DNA from: Rhizobium sp. NFR03
GTDB taxonomy: Bacteria; Pseudomonadota; Alphaproteobacteria; Rhizobiales; Rhizobiaceae
Reading direction: 5' to 3'
DNA: 64,000 bases
Assembly: GCF_900111275.1 (NCBI RefSeq)
Contig: NZ_FOGR01000002.1
Span: 310,001-374,000, forward strand
The notes under the pieces were generated by a model. The model was given only the letters and a program-made list of their open reading frames with translations, did not search any database and was not told the origin of the DNA. The translations under genes were made by a program, and so were the position numbers. Position 1 is the first letter of the stretch. The number at the start of each line of letters is the position of its first letter. Positions 34,834 through 43,966 of this stretch are shown here, in pieces.

Positions 34834-36054
34834 ATGGACGCAAGCGAAATCGCACGCATCTCCGCATGGCTGACGACACAGGGCCTCAAGGGCTCCGACG
34901 AGATGGAGATCATGCGCGGCTTCTGCGAGCATCTGCGCGATGCCGGGCTGCCGCTCGACAGGGGGCTTGCACTCATCGACACCCTCCATCCGGTCTATGA
35001 AGGGCGCGCTTTCCAGTGGGACAGCCGCGAGCCGGGCAAGGGCATGTTCGAATACGGTCCGACGAACGAGGGCGTTTCGGAGGAGAACTGGAAGCGATCG
35101 CCGTTCTATCACCTGCGTGAAACCAACGGCAACGAACTGCGCCGCCGGATCGGCTTTGGAGATCCCACCGATTTCTATGCGCTGGACACCTTGCTGGCGG
35201 CGGGTCATCGCGACTACATCGCCATGATCCACCGGTTCTCGCCGGACACGCATATCGGCGACATGGACTGCTTCTATTCGCACTGGACGACCGCGGACGA
35301 GGGCGGCTTCTCGGATCAGGGTGTCGATGCGCTGCGCTCACTGGTTCCCGTCCTCGCGCTTGCCATCAAGGCAGGATCGCTCAATCGCGTGACGCGCACG
35401 ATTGCAGAAGTCTATCTCGGCGAAGATGCTGCAAGCCATGTGCTGGAAGGCCGTATCACCCGGGGGAAGGCCGAGCGCATATCCGCCGTGCTCTGGTTTT
35501 CCGATTTGCAGAACTACACCCGTATCACCGAGAGTCTCGCGCCGGACGAGATCATTCCGTTTCTCAACGACTATGCCGATGCCGTCATCACCTCGATCCA
35601 CGAGGCCGGCGGAAACGTGCTGAAGCTGATCGGCGACGGCACGCTCGCGATCTTCAAGGCGGAAGAGCGAGAGGATGCCTGTCGCCGTGCACTGGATGCC
35701 GAGCGACGTCTGCGGGGCAAGCTCGCCGACCTCAACGCACGTCGCGCCATGGAAGGCCGTCCGACCACGGAAGTCTATCTCGGACTGCACATCGGGGATG
35801 TTTTCTATGGCAATATCGGCAGCGCCGATCGCCTCGATTTCACGGTCATCGGGCCCGCTGTCAACGAGGTCAGCCGCATTGCGTCCCTCTGCCGCTTCGT
35901 CGATCGCACGGTCGTCATGTCTTCCCCCTTCGTGGCCGCCGCACCGCCGCCCGGCGACAGGGAGGTGGTGTCCATCGGCCGCTACGCGCTGCGGGGCGTG
36001 AAGCTCGCGCAGGAGCTTTTCACGCTCATGCCGGTGCCGGAAGCGGACGCCTGA
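34834..36054 (+). CDS. Class III adenylate/guanylate cyclase
   Basis: A 406-residue soluble protein; ATG 34834 is preceded by GGGAG. The first ~200 residues form an uncharacterised domain seen in many rhizobial cyclases (HPVYEGRAFQWDSREPG, DMDCFYSHWTTADEGGFSD). The catalytic domain has the metal Asp in VLWFSDLQNYT, the second metal Asp in KLIGDGTLAIF, GLHIGDVFYGNIGSADRLDFTV (split) and GPAVNEVSRIASL, where the usual NxxxR transition-state pair is NEVSR. All key positions are present, so it should make a cyclic nucleotide; cAMP is more likely than cGMP but not proven. It follows the GntR gene but is separated by 172 bases. Confidence 0.9.
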   Translation: MDASEIARISAWLTTQGLKGSDEMEIMRGFCEHLRDAGLPLDRGLALIDTLHPVYEGRAFQWDSREPGKGMFEYGPTNEGVSEENWKRSPFYHLRETNGNELRRRIGFGDPTDFYALDTLLAAGHRDYIAMIHRFSPDTHIGDMDCFYSHWTTADEGGFSDQGVDALRSLVPVLALAIKAGSLNRVTRTIAEVYLGEDAASHVLEGRITRGKAERISAVLWFSDLQNYTRITESLAPDEIIPFLNDYADAVITSIHEAGGNVLKLIGDGTLAIFKAEEREDACRRALDAERRLRGKLADLNARRAMEGRPTTEVYLGLHIGDVFYGNIGSADRLDFTVIGPAVNEVSRIASLCRFVDRTVVMSSPFVAAAPPPGDREVVSIGRYALRGVKLAQELFTLMPVPEADA

Positions 36055-36079
36055 ACGACACGAGGGGGCGACAACCGAA

Positions 36080-36098
36080 GGTTCCGGCATCCGGAACC
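36080..36098 (+). terminator. Hairpin after the cyclase gene
   Basis: GGTTCCGG-CAT-CCGGAACC is a perfect 8-bp stem 25 bases after the cyclase stop. No T-run follows, so it may be a weak terminator or a stability element. Confidence 0.35.
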
Positions 36099-36146
36099 TC
36101 CGCAGGAAGCCTTCCGATTTCCACCCTATTCGTTACATAGAATCCG

Positions 36147-36165
36147 CCGAACCATCGAGGTTCGG
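36147..36165 (+). other. Hairpin in the leader of the first pyruvyltransferase gene
   Basis: CCGAACC-ATCGA-GGTTCGG, a perfect 7-bp stem with 5-base loop, ends 18 bases before the ATG at 36184, just upstream of the AGGAAAGG ribosome-binding site. It could tune translation; no homologue recognised. Confidence 0.3.
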
Positions 36166-36183
36166 AACAGGAAAGGTCGATAG

Positions 36184-37245
36184 ATGAAGATGAACAGGCT
36201 TGCCGAGCAGGTCCGCCAGACAGGCTCCGTGCCGCTCTCCTGGGCGGGTTCGACGATGGCGATGGATTACCTCAACATCGGCGATGCTCTGAGCCCCGTC
36301 ATGGTGGCGCTCCTGAGCGGCCGGCCGGTCCATCGGGTCCCCTCCCGCTCGAAGACCATGCGCATGGCCTGCGTCGGCACGATCGCGCATGGTTTCGCCG
36401 ATGGCGAAGCCTGGTTCTGGGGCACGGGATCCTCGCGCTGGACCAATCCGTCTGCGGCGAAGGACGAGCTGATCCCGTTCCGGCCCTCGGCCGAATCGAC
36501 GTTCCATGTCACGGCGACGCGCGGTCCCCTGTCGGAAGCCCTGATCACCGGCGTGGCCGAGGGGTCGGTCGGGGTTTATGGCGATCCCGTCTGGCTGCTG
36601 CCGCGGTTCTATGCGCCGCCCGCCGAGAAGACGTGGAAACTCGGTGTCATCGTCCACTTGTCGGAACTGTCCGATCGCGATCCCGAAGCACATCTCAAGG
36701 AAACTCTGCTGCGTTATAGAATACCGGAAGCGTTCGCGCCGCATATCCGCCTGATCAACACGGTCACATCGATCGAGATGAATGCGATGAAGGCGCGGAT
36801 CGATGATATCCTTGCCTGCGAACGCATCGTCTCCACCAGCCTGCACGGCATGGTGTTTGCCGAAAGCTACAACATTCCCTGCCTGCACTTCGCGACCCAT
36901 GGCCCGGTGAAGGGGCTGCACACGCGAACGCTGGATGGCACCTGCGATCTCGACGCCCGCGTTGTCGACCTGTATCGTGGCCTCGGCCTCACCGAACTGC
37001 CGGTCTATGCCTGGCCGCATGCGGAGCCGACCGACTGGGACGATCTCATCTCGGCCATCGACCGCGCCTGGACGCCGAAGGCATTCGACGCAGAGGCCCT
37101 GATCGCGGCCTTCCCGCTCGATGTGGAGCCTCTGGAAGCCCGCCCGGGCGAAACCATCTGGGATCACCCGGTGCTTCAGGGACTGGTGCTGCAGCACGAC
37201 GTGAAGGAACTCAACCTGGCGGACAGGCTGCGCAACAAGGCGTGA
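36184..37245 (+). CDS. Polysaccharide pyruvyl transferase family protein (paralogue 1)
   Basis: A 353-residue protein of the pyruvyltransferase superfamily that adds ketal pyruvate to surface sugars from PEP. Motifs shared with the two paralogues at 42871 and 43967: NIGDALSPVMVALLSG, CVGTIAH, FWGTG, GDPVWLLPRFY, LGVIVHLSEL and STSLHGMVFAESYNIPC (the SLHG core). It is alone on the plus strand at the edge of the capsule locus, facing the leftward biosynthesis operon. Acceptor sugar unknown. Confidence 0.87.
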   Translation: MKMNRLAEQVRQTGSVPLSWAGSTMAMDYLNIGDALSPVMVALLSGRPVHRVPSRSKTMRMACVGTIAHGFADGEAWFWGTGSSRWTNPSAAKDELIPFRPSAESTFHVTATRGPLSEALITGVAEGSVGVYGDPVWLLPRFYAPPAEKTWKLGVIVHLSELSDRDPEAHLKETLLRYRIPEAFAPHIRLINTVTSIEMNAMKARIDDILACERIVSTSLHGMVFAESYNIPCLHFATHGPVKGLHTRTLDGTCDLDARVVDLYRGLGLTELPVYAWPHAEPTDWDDLISAIDRAWTPKAFDAEALIAAFPLDVEPLEARPGETIWDHPVLQGLVLQHDVKELNLADRLRNKA

Positions 37246-37280
37246 ACGCCGGAGAGCATCCAGCAAGGTGACGTCTGGCG

Positions 37281-37955
37281 TCAGCGCCCCTTGCTGGTCT
37301 CGATCAGCGTGAGAACGAGAGCAGACAGCAGCGCCAGAGGTGGGGTCGGCGCCGTCTGTGGTTTCGAGCTCTGCGCCGGCGAAAGCCCGACCTTGCCCAC
37401 CGGCTGATCGCTGGCATTGATGCCGCTATTGCCGAGCGTCCACCAGCCGTCGCGCAGGATACGCTCCAGAATGAATGTGATGACGTCGAGCGACCGGGAC
37501 GGAGATCCTGGCGGCAGGATATCGGCGGCTGTCGGATTGCGCTCGTTCATGACGGAATAATAGATCCGCTTCAGGTCGTCATCGATATCGTCGGAGCCTT
37601 CGGTGGCCGTATTGACCTTCTGGCGCAACCGCCGCAGGTCGGCAACCGTTACAGGTTCACCGCCCGCCACCTTCAGCACTTCATTTGCGAAGGCTTCGGG
37701 ATCGGCGTTGGCCGAGGAGAGAAGGTCGCCGAGGGGTGAGCCGGGGGTTGCCTGGCGATTGCGGATGACCTTGGCTGCTCCGCGTATGCCTTCGCGGAAA
37801 GCCTCGCGACGAACGCTCTCTTCGCCACCGCGCACTGCATCGAGAGCCGCTGCCATATCGAGGAGAACGGCCGAGATCTCCGGGCTGGCGCCGGAAATTG
37901 CCGTCTCGCGCGCACGTGCCACGAGACCGTCCAGCCGAGCCTTTTCGTCACTCAT
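37281..37955 (-). CDS. Hypothetical protein at the end of the capsule operon
   Basis: A 224-residue protein I do not recognise. The first ~120 residues are charged and helical (RARETAISGASPEISAVLLD, DDIDDDLKRIYYSVMNERN), then a region with WWTLGNSGI, a Pro/Ala/Thr-rich linker and a hydrophobic tail PPLALLSALVLTLIE that could be a membrane anchor at the very C-terminus. No signal peptide. It lies 31 bases after the glycosyltransferase gene and is the last gene of the leftward capsule operon, so a structural or regulatory role in polysaccharide assembly is inferred. Confidence 0.7.
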   Translation of the reverse strand: MSDEKARLDGLVARARETAISGASPEISAVLLDMAAALDAVRGGEESVRREAFREGIRGAAKVIRNRQATPGSPLGDLLSSANADPEAFANEVLKVAGGEPVTVADLRRLRQKVNTATEGSDDIDDDLKRIYYSVMNERNPTAADILPPGSPSRSLDVITFILERILRDGWWTLGNSGINASDQPVGKVGLSPAQSSKPQTAPTPPLALLSALVLTLIETSKGR

Positions 37956-37986
37956 CGCTGTTCTTTCGTATCCACTGCATCAAGGG

Positions 37987-39306
37987 TTACTTCAATCTGG
38001 TGTAGAGCGAATCGAGCCGCTCTGCATAGCGCTCCGGCGAAAACAATTTCGCTCTTTCAAGGCCTTCCGCCTCGTAATATCGCATCAGGGCATCGTCATG
38101 GGCGACATCGCGAATGGCCTGTGCGATCGCATTGACGTCATAAGGATCGACCACGATGGCGCTGTCGCCGGCAATCTCCGGATTGGCGCCCTCGCTGCCG
38201 GTGATGACAGCCGTTCCCAGCTGCATGGCTTCGAGGATCGGCAGGCCGAATCCTTCGTACAGCGAAGGAAAGACGACAGAACGCGCACAACGGATCAACG
38301 ACGTCAGCAGGCTCAGCGGCAGATATTCGAGACGCATGATCGAGGAGGAGCGCGTTATGTGACCCACCGTCGGGTCGTACACGTCCGTCTTCTTGCCGCC
38401 GCCGGGAACGCCCAGCAGCCTGAGGTCATTGGCGTTCTTCCAGACCAGTTGTCCGACGATGACGAGGGGATAGCTGACCTGGCTTGCCAGATAGGCCTCG
38501 ATGATCCGCCCGATATTCTTCTTGGGCTCGATGGCGCCGAAAAACAGGAAGAATTTCTTGTGCTCCAGCCCGAAGATCGAAGCAACCTCGTTGCGCACCT
38601 CGTCCTCGTCGCGGTTGAGGATATGGCTCGGCAGGTTGACGGCCTGATAGGTGTTGGTCACGCGGCGTTCATCGACGCCAAGCAGTTCGATGATATCGCG
38701 CTTGGAGACTTCCGAGACCGTAACGATGTGATCGGCCTTGTCGGCGATGGTGCGGACGGTCTTCAGGAACTCGCGTTTGTTGTCGAGGGTCGCATAGGGC
38801 AGGCGCAGCGGCACGAGATCGTGGATCGTGTAGATGTTCGCCGCGTCTTTCAGCTTGATCGGCAGGGGATACGTCCAGTGGGCGATGTCTGCCGCCTGAT
38901 CGTAGCTCGTCTGCATGAACCGGCCGTAGGTGCGGAAGTGCCAGCGCGAAATCGTATAGAGGTTGCGGAAGTTGAAGATGCGCTCATGCTTCGGCAGTCC
39001 GCCCGGCACATGCCGCGCAATGACCTTGCCCGTAATCGGGACCTGACGCGCCGTGGTCCCGAGCGGCGATGTCGCCAGCCGCTTGATGACCTCCGTCGGC
39101 TTCAGCGCACGCGTCGACGGATCGAAGAAACCGACTTCCGAAAGAAGAGGGTTTTTCCCGACCGACGCGCGAACGCCGTAGAGAAGGTCGATGGGATAGC
39201 CGAGTTCGGATAGGTGCCCGCTGAGATTGCGGGCATAGGTGGCGATGCCCGTCCCCTTTTCCAGGGCAAGATTGTAACCGTCGATCATCACGCGGGGCTT
39301 GGTCAT
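37987..39306 (-). CDS. GT4-type glycosyltransferase
   Basis: A 439-residue retaining GT-B transferase. N-terminus MIDGYNLALEKGTGIATYARN (glycine-rich loop), middle HDLVPLRLP and VSEVSKRDIIELL, and the nucleotide-sugar site FFLFFGAIEPKKNIGRIIEA then FPSLYEGFGLPILEAMQLG with the E-x7-E pair. No transmembrane segment, so it acts at the cytoplasmic face. The donor sugar is unknown. A 120-base gap separates it from the KpsC-like gene, so it may have its own promoter. Confidence 0.92.
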   Translation of the reverse strand: MTKPRVMIDGYNLALEKGTGIATYARNLSGHLSELGYPIDLLYGVRASVGKNPLLSEVGFFDPSTRALKPTEVIKRLATSPLGTTARQVPITGKVIARHVPGGLPKHERIFNFRNLYTISRWHFRTYGRFMQTSYDQAADIAHWTYPLPIKLKDAANIYTIHDLVPLRLPYATLDNKREFLKTVRTIADKADHIVTVSEVSKRDIIELLGVDERRVTNTYQAVNLPSHILNRDEDEVRNEVASIFGLEHKKFFLFFGAIEPKKNIGRIIEAYLASQVSYPLVIVGQLVWKNANDLRLLGVPGGGKKTDVYDPTVGHITRSSSIMRLEYLPLSLLTSLIRCARSVVFPSLYEGFGLPILEAMQLGTAVITGSEGANPEIAGDSAIVVDPYDVNAIAQAIRDVAHDDALMRYYEAEGLERAKLFSPERYAERLDSLYTRLK

Positions 39307-39426
39307 CGAATGCTTATCGTCCTGTCTTCGTCCCCTCTTAAGTGATGCGGCAATAAGCCTGTCTCTTTGAGGGGAGATGTGTCTTTAAGGATGGGAAGAC
39401 CGCGTCCTGAAGCGAAACTGCGTTGG

Positions 39427-40773
39427 CTATCTAGGCGATTGACCTTCCGGAAGCAACCGGAAGGGTGCATCGCTCTGTTGGCCCGGCCTTTCATCGAAAG
39501 GATAAAGGAGACGTCCAATGGTGCGGAAGGCGCGTTCGGGCCGCTCGCGGAAGAAGTCGATCGGGTAATGCCGGTAGTAATCTGCGTCTTCGGACGTCGC
39601 TATCCGCCGGACGGCAGCGGCGACGATCGGAGTCAGCGCGTGGCGCCAACCCAGAACTCCGTAGGGACCGGAGGCCTGCCACGAAAGTGGTTTCCGATAG
39701 GAGAAGGCCGGCGCGGCAGGGCGACGGAGATCGCCGATGACCGCCTCGAACGTCGTCGTCTCGCCCGTCCGCGGTTCGAAATACCGGGGATATAACAGAT
39801 AGGTCGCGGCGAAAACCTGCTCGACGGTCAGGCGGCGCTGCCTGCGCGCCGTCGTCTGCCGATCGTCCGTCAGTCCCCATCCGGCATAGAAGGGTAGCCC
39901 CAGGACGGTCACCGGCAGCCGCCGCAGCAGCGCTTCGAACCCGGCAAGGGAGGTCATGGTGTACACATGGTCGATCGTTTCGAAAGCGCGCGCCATGGGA
40001 ATGCGGTCCGTCAGAACGGTGCATATGCGCGCAAGTTCGGACAGGTCCGCCGAAGAGCTTCGAACGCCGCTCAGCACGTCCGGGTGAGGCTTGTAGATGA
40101 CTTCGGCATCCGGGTTTTCGGCAACCGCCTGCCGCACCATGTCCTCGTTGGTCACGGGCCGCGGGCAGCCGAAGCGGATCGAGGCATCGCCATCAACCTG
40201 GCCCAGCGCGAGCACGCGCCGCTTGCGCTTTGGCCCGTATGGCAAGGCGACCTCACGCGCGGGTGCATTGTACTTGCTGATCCCCGTCGAAAGAAGCAGC
40301 GCCATCCCCTGATGCGCCCGCTCCATCAGGGCAGGGTCACCGTCGAAGTCGTAACGGAGCAGCAGGTCTTCGAGATCGGAGGCGGTCCGGCTGTCGAAAT
40401 AGGCGGTCTGCCTGTCCACGATCAGCGACAGCGGTGGCGTGCGACCGGCATGCGGTACGGCCGAGCGGATGAAGCCATCCTCCACGACATGGACGGGGAT
40501 CGCGTTGCGACGTGCGAATGCCTGAACCGTCTCCGGCAGGTTCAGGCTCCAGACGAAAATCTCGGGCGAAGTTGAGAGATCGATCCGGTCCAGCCAATCC
40601 GCCCGAAGCTGCGTCTCGTTCAGGAAGAAGGGAACGAAGACAAAGGTGCGCTCTGGAAAATAACGGCGCAGCACCTCCCGCTTCCAGGCCTGCATGTGAA
40701 ATGCATAGGTGAGAACCGGCTGTCTGATGGTGCCGGTTTTACCCGTCCTCCGTGGGTCTGCGGCCGGTCTCAT
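39427..40773 (-). CDS. Capsule polysaccharide biosynthesis/export protein, KpsC/KpsS-like Kdo transferase
   Basis: A 448-residue protein of the capsule synthesis family. Diagnostic text: VHVVEDGFIRS, PYGPKRKRRVLALGQVDGD, VIYKPHPDVLSG and LGLPFYAGWGLTDDR. In ABC-exported capsules KpsC/KpsS build the poly-Kdo linker on phosphatidylglycerol. KpsC usually carries two such modules; only one is present here, giving about KpsS size. The start overlaps the ATPase stop by ATGA. Preceded in the operon by the KpsT-like ATPase, consistent with coupling of linker synthesis and export. Confidence 0.87.
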   Translation of the reverse strand: MRPAADPRRTGKTGTIRQPVLTYAFHMQAWKREVLRRYFPERTFVFVPFFLNETQLRADWLDRIDLSTSPEIFVWSLNLPETVQAFARRNAIPVHVVEDGFIRSAVPHAGRTPPLSLIVDRQTAYFDSRTASDLEDLLLRYDFDGDPALMERAHQGMALLLSTGISKYNAPAREVALPYGPKRKRRVLALGQVDGDASIRFGCPRPVTNEDMVRQAVAENPDAEVIYKPHPDVLSGVRSSSADLSELARICTVLTDRIPMARAFETIDHVYTMTSLAGFEALLRRLPVTVLGLPFYAGWGLTDDRQTTARRQRRLTVEQVFAATYLLYPRYFEPRTGETTTFEAVIGDLRRPAAPAFSYRKPLSWQASGPYGVLGWRHALTPIVAAAVRRIATSEDADYYRHYPIDFFRERPERAFRTIGRLLYPFDERPGQQSDAPFRLLPEGQSPR

Positions 40774-41495
40774 CCGGGGTTGATCACGGACGTATCGTCG
40801 CTGCTCTCGTCGATGCCTTCGATATCGCCGGCGCCGAACTTCAGGCGATCCTCGCCGATGGCGGCAATGGCATCGTCGGTGCTGTCCATTGGCGTAATTT
40901 TCATGCGGTCAATGGTGAAGAATTCATTGCAATAGCGGCGCAGCAGGACCGGTGACGACGTGAAGATCAGGAAACCCGATGTCTGCATCCTCTCCTCGAC
41001 CAGCTCTACACACCGCTCGCGGAACGCACCGCGGCCGCCCAGCAGCGTCTCGTCGACGATATAGGTCTCGAACGGAATCGCATAGGCCGAGGTGAACAGC
41101 AGGCGCGTGCGTTCGTCGCGGTTCAGCAGCTTCATCGGCTTGTCGATCGCCTTGCCCACCTCGGCAAAGTCGATCACGAAACGGATGATCGGCAGGGGAT
41201 CGAAGCCGAAGACGCGGCAGAGGAAGGCCAGGTTTTCGCGTCCGGTCAGCGCATTGTTGAACACACCGCCTCCGGCGACCGGAAAGGAAACGAGAGATTC
41301 TCGCCGCACGCTGCCCATATCGGGACGAAGCTTGCCCGTTGTCAGCTGCACGCTGGTCGTCTTTCCGCCGCCGGGCGGAGACAAAATTCCGGTAATCTTG
41401 TCGCCGGGGAACACCGCACTGGCATCTTCCAGCACTTTGGTCTTCTCGTTTTTCTGACGAAGCGTCTTGTGCACATTCTTGAAGGTAACGCTCAC
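40770..41495 (-). CDS. KpsT-like polysaccharide ABC transporter ATPase with degenerate motifs
   Basis: A 241-residue ABC-type protein with GTG start (41495) overlapping the upstream glycosyltransferase stop. Walker A reads ILSPPGGGKTT, keeping GK[ST] but losing the first glycine. The stretch where KpsT has YSSGM is LLNRDERTR (about residues 123-131), so the LSGGQ-type Ser-Gly is gone. Walker B with its glutamate is intact (YIVDE). Opening SVTFKNVHKTL and length are KpsT-like. It should pair with the KpsM-like permease at 47831. Activity is uncertain given the altered motifs. Confidence 0.82.
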   Translation of the reverse strand: MSVTFKNVHKTLRQKNEKTKVLEDASAVFPGDKITGILSPPGGGKTTSVQLTTGKLRPDMGSVRRESLVSFPVAGGGVFNNALTGRENLAFLCRVFGFDPLPIIRFVIDFAEVGKAIDKPMKLLNRDERTRLLFTSAYAIPFETYIVDETLLGGRGAFRERCVELVEERMQTSGFLIFTSSPVLLRRYCNEFFTIDRMKITPMDSTDDAIAAIGEDRLKFGAGDIEGIDESSDDTSVINPG

Positions 41496-42673
41496 GTCTG
41501 GTCTTCCGTCTCGTTTGTGGCGCTTTCCCCGCTTCGGGCAAGGATCTCGCGCATCCATCCCAAGCCGTCGATCGGGTTGAGAAAGACAGTATCCGAAGGC
41601 GCTATCTCGTGGAACACCGGAATGTCCGACACGATGGCGGGAACGCCGAGGGCTCCCGCTTCGAGAAGCGGAATGCCGAGCCCTTCCGCAAAGGAGGGAA
41701 AGAGCAGAGCTCTCGCACCCTTGAGCAGCAGTTGAACCTCGTGATCGCCGAGATCGCCGAACTCCACCACATGCTCTTGGATCGTCGGTGACCGCTCCAG
41801 CATGTCGATGACGTTCTCGTTTTCCCATCCGCGCTTGCCGATGATGCAGAGACGCGGCATCTGCTTCTGGTCCGCCATCATGCGCCAGATCTCGAGCAGG
41901 AGAAGATGGTTTTTTCTGGGTTCGATGGTACCCAGCGTCACGAAATAAGGACGTACATCCTCGATCACGGCGCGAACGGAGGGGTCTACCGGCGCCGAAG
42001 CGGCTGAACCGAATGTCAGAGTCGGAATGATCACCTGCGTACCCGAAAGCGTCATATCGTGTGCCGAGGCATGGGCCTGCATCCGCGATGCCGTGTCCCT
42101 GGAATTTGCGACGACCTGCACCGGCGCATCGAAAAGCTCATCGAGATAGGCGACGAACTGCTTATAGGTCTGCGGACGCTGATATTCCGGAAAATCGATC
42201 GGAATGAGATCGTGTATATAAACGACCCTCTTCATCTCCGCCTTCGGATCAAGCCGCTTCATGCCACCCTTCACCTTGCCCAGGCCGGAATGGGAGGCGA
42301 CGACATAGGTCGTCTGCTGGTTGATGATCGAGCGGGGAAAGCGATGCGCCACGCGATCGACGAAGGGCATGACGGAGAGCCGCCAATCGTCACTCTTCCC
42401 CATGTGTTCACTGGAACTGCCGTTCCATACGGCATCCAGATGGCTGAGGACGGCACGGCCGAGGGAATGCTCGAGCCGGCAGATGCCGTGAATGCCTGCG
42501 TGCAGGAAATGGCAATCTGCACCGAAGCGCGCGACAAGATCGAGCCCTATGGCCAGATCGATGCGATCGACGCCGGTGCCGAACGGCTTGTGGCGACTGC
42601 GAACCAGTCGCGAAAGATCGAAGAGCACACTCGGCGTCTCGATCGTCAGCGGCGTCATGGAAAGGCGGTACAT
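41492..42673 (-). CDS. GT4-type glycosyltransferase
   Basis: A 393-residue GT-B transferase, first gene of the leftward capsule operon. Motifs: FGTGVDRIDLA at the glycine loop, YIHDLIPIDFPEYQ, VVANSRDTASRM, FVTLGTIEPRKNHLLLLEIW and FPSFAEGLGIPLLEAGALG (E-x7-E). An ATG at 42658 is an alternative start. It may be a mannosyl- or similar transferase; the sugar cannot be read. Its stop is within the start region of the KpsT-like gene, showing tight coupling. Confidence 0.92.
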   Translation of the reverse strand: MYRLSMTPLTIETPSVLFDLSRLVRSRHKPFGTGVDRIDLAIGLDLVARFGADCHFLHAGIHGICRLEHSLGRAVLSHLDAVWNGSSSEHMGKSDDWRLSVMPFVDRVAHRFPRSIINQQTTYVVASHSGLGKVKGGMKRLDPKAEMKRVVYIHDLIPIDFPEYQRPQTYKQFVAYLDELFDAPVQVVANSRDTASRMQAHASAHDMTLSGTQVIIPTLTFGSAASAPVDPSVRAVIEDVRPYFVTLGTIEPRKNHLLLLEIWRMMADQKQMPRLCIIGKRGWENENVIDMLERSPTIQEHVVEFGDLGDHEVQLLLKGARALLFPSFAEGLGIPLLEAGALGVPAIVSDIPVFHEIAPSDTVFLNPIDGLGWMREILARSGESATNETEDQT

Positions 42674-42870
42674 GAAATCTCGTCAGACGTTGCGGATACG
42701 CGCCCGCCGGGGCGCAAAGCCGGCATGGGAAGCACGGAATCACCCCGCAAGGATGGGCTTACTCGCGCCACTTTCGCACACTAATCGCCTATGGTATACG
42801 CTCGCCTCAAGGGCCCAGGCGATACCGGGCGGCCGGTAAGCCCAATTCAGTAAAGCCGCGATGGTGGAAT

Positions 42871-43965
42871 TTGTCTCAAGAACTTATTGATATTGTTAAA
42901 GCGGAGGGCAGTATTCCGCTCTCTTGGGTGACCACGACCGGTAAGGAATCCTATCTCAACCTCGGTGATGCCCTGTCGGCCGTTATCGTTTCGATGATGT
43001 CGGGTCTACCGGTGTATCACATGGCTGCCAAATCCCAAGCCACGCGATTGGCGGCGGTCGGAACGATCGGTCACATGTTTGCGGGCGGTGACGTCTCGTT
43101 CTGGGGAACGGGCACGTCTCCCAACCTCAATCCGCATCAGGGCGACAAGCCGAAGATTGCCTATCAGACGCCTGCGGATACCCGGATCACGACCTATGCG
43201 ACGCGCGGCCCCTTCAGTCGCCGCCTTCTGGCGCCTGATGCGGAAGGGGCTGGCGTGTTCGGCGATCCGCTCTGGCTGCTGCCGCGTTTTCACACCGCAC
43301 CGGTCGAAAAGACCTGCGAACTCGGCGTTATCCTGCATCTGTCCGAGCTGGAGGACCGCGCCTACGAGGCGCACCCCAAGCCCGAATCGCTGCGCCACCA
43401 GGTATCGGACGCCGACCGCTCGAGCGTTCGCCTGATCAATACGGTGACCCCGATATCCGTTGGCGCGCTGCGCGAACGGCTCGACGAGATTCTGTCCTGC
43501 AAGCGTATCGTTTCCACCAGCCTCCACGGCATGGTCTTCGCGGAATCCTACGGCATTCCCTGTCTTTACTTTTCTCCCCGCGCGGCACAGGCCGGGCTCG
43601 GGAAGATCGATCTGAAGGAGGAGGAGGGGCTCGACCTCCGCTTTGTCGATCTTTATCAGGGGATCGGCCAGGAAAGTCTCGATGTCTGGTACCAGCCGCG
43701 CCGCGCGGCAACGGACTGGGATGCACTGATTGGGGCGATCGACGATATCTGGTACCCCAAGACGTTTACCGGAGAGGACCTGATCGACGCCTTTCCCTTG
43801 CCCCGGAATATGCTCGACAAGGGCCCGACGGGCAGCGCCTTCGATCATCCTCTGATTGCTTCGCTTCCCATGGAGCGTCATCGGCCGCCAACCGAAGGCG
43901 TGCCGCCATCGCGCGGCTGGCTTTCGAAACTGGCGGCCCATGCCCGTGGCCTGAGCGGAGTTTGA
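42871..43965 (+). CDS. Polysaccharide pyruvyl transferase family protein (paralogue 2)
   Basis: A 364-residue paralogue of the gene at 36184, with NLGDALSAVIVSMMSG, VGTIGHMF, FWGTG, GDPLWLLPRFH, LGVILHLSEL and STSLHGMVFAESYGIPC. The start appears to be TTG at 42871, since no ATG/GTG is in frame nearby and GGTGGA lies just upstream; that start is uncertain. It is followed with one base gap by paralogue 3, giving a tandem pair divergent from the glycosyltransferase operon. Confidence 0.85.
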   Translation: MSQELIDIVKAEGSIPLSWVTTTGKESYLNLGDALSAVIVSMMSGLPVYHMAAKSQATRLAAVGTIGHMFAGGDVSFWGTGTSPNLNPHQGDKPKIAYQTPADTRITTYATRGPFSRRLLAPDAEGAGVFGDPLWLLPRFHTAPVEKTCELGVILHLSELEDRAYEAHPKPESLRHQVSDADRSSVRLINTVTPISVGALRERLDEILSCKRIVSTSLHGMVFAESYGIPCLYFSPRAAQAGLGKIDLKEEEGLDLRFVDLYQGIGQESLDVWYQPRRAATDWDALIGAIDDIWYPKTFTGEDLIDAFPLPRNMLDKGPTGSAFDHPLIASLPMERHRPPTEGVPPSRGWLSKLAAHARGLSGV

Positions 43966-43966
43966 C

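Noticed and set aside
33732-34982. Upstream extension of the oiaX frame by about 417 codons
   Set aside because: Lies antisense to the GntR gene; RuBisCO similarity begins only at the start at 33731.
39332-39374. CCCCTC/GAGGGG inverted repeat in the gap after the KpsC-like gene
   Set aside because: Arms of 6 bp with a 31-base spacer are expected by chance in this composition.
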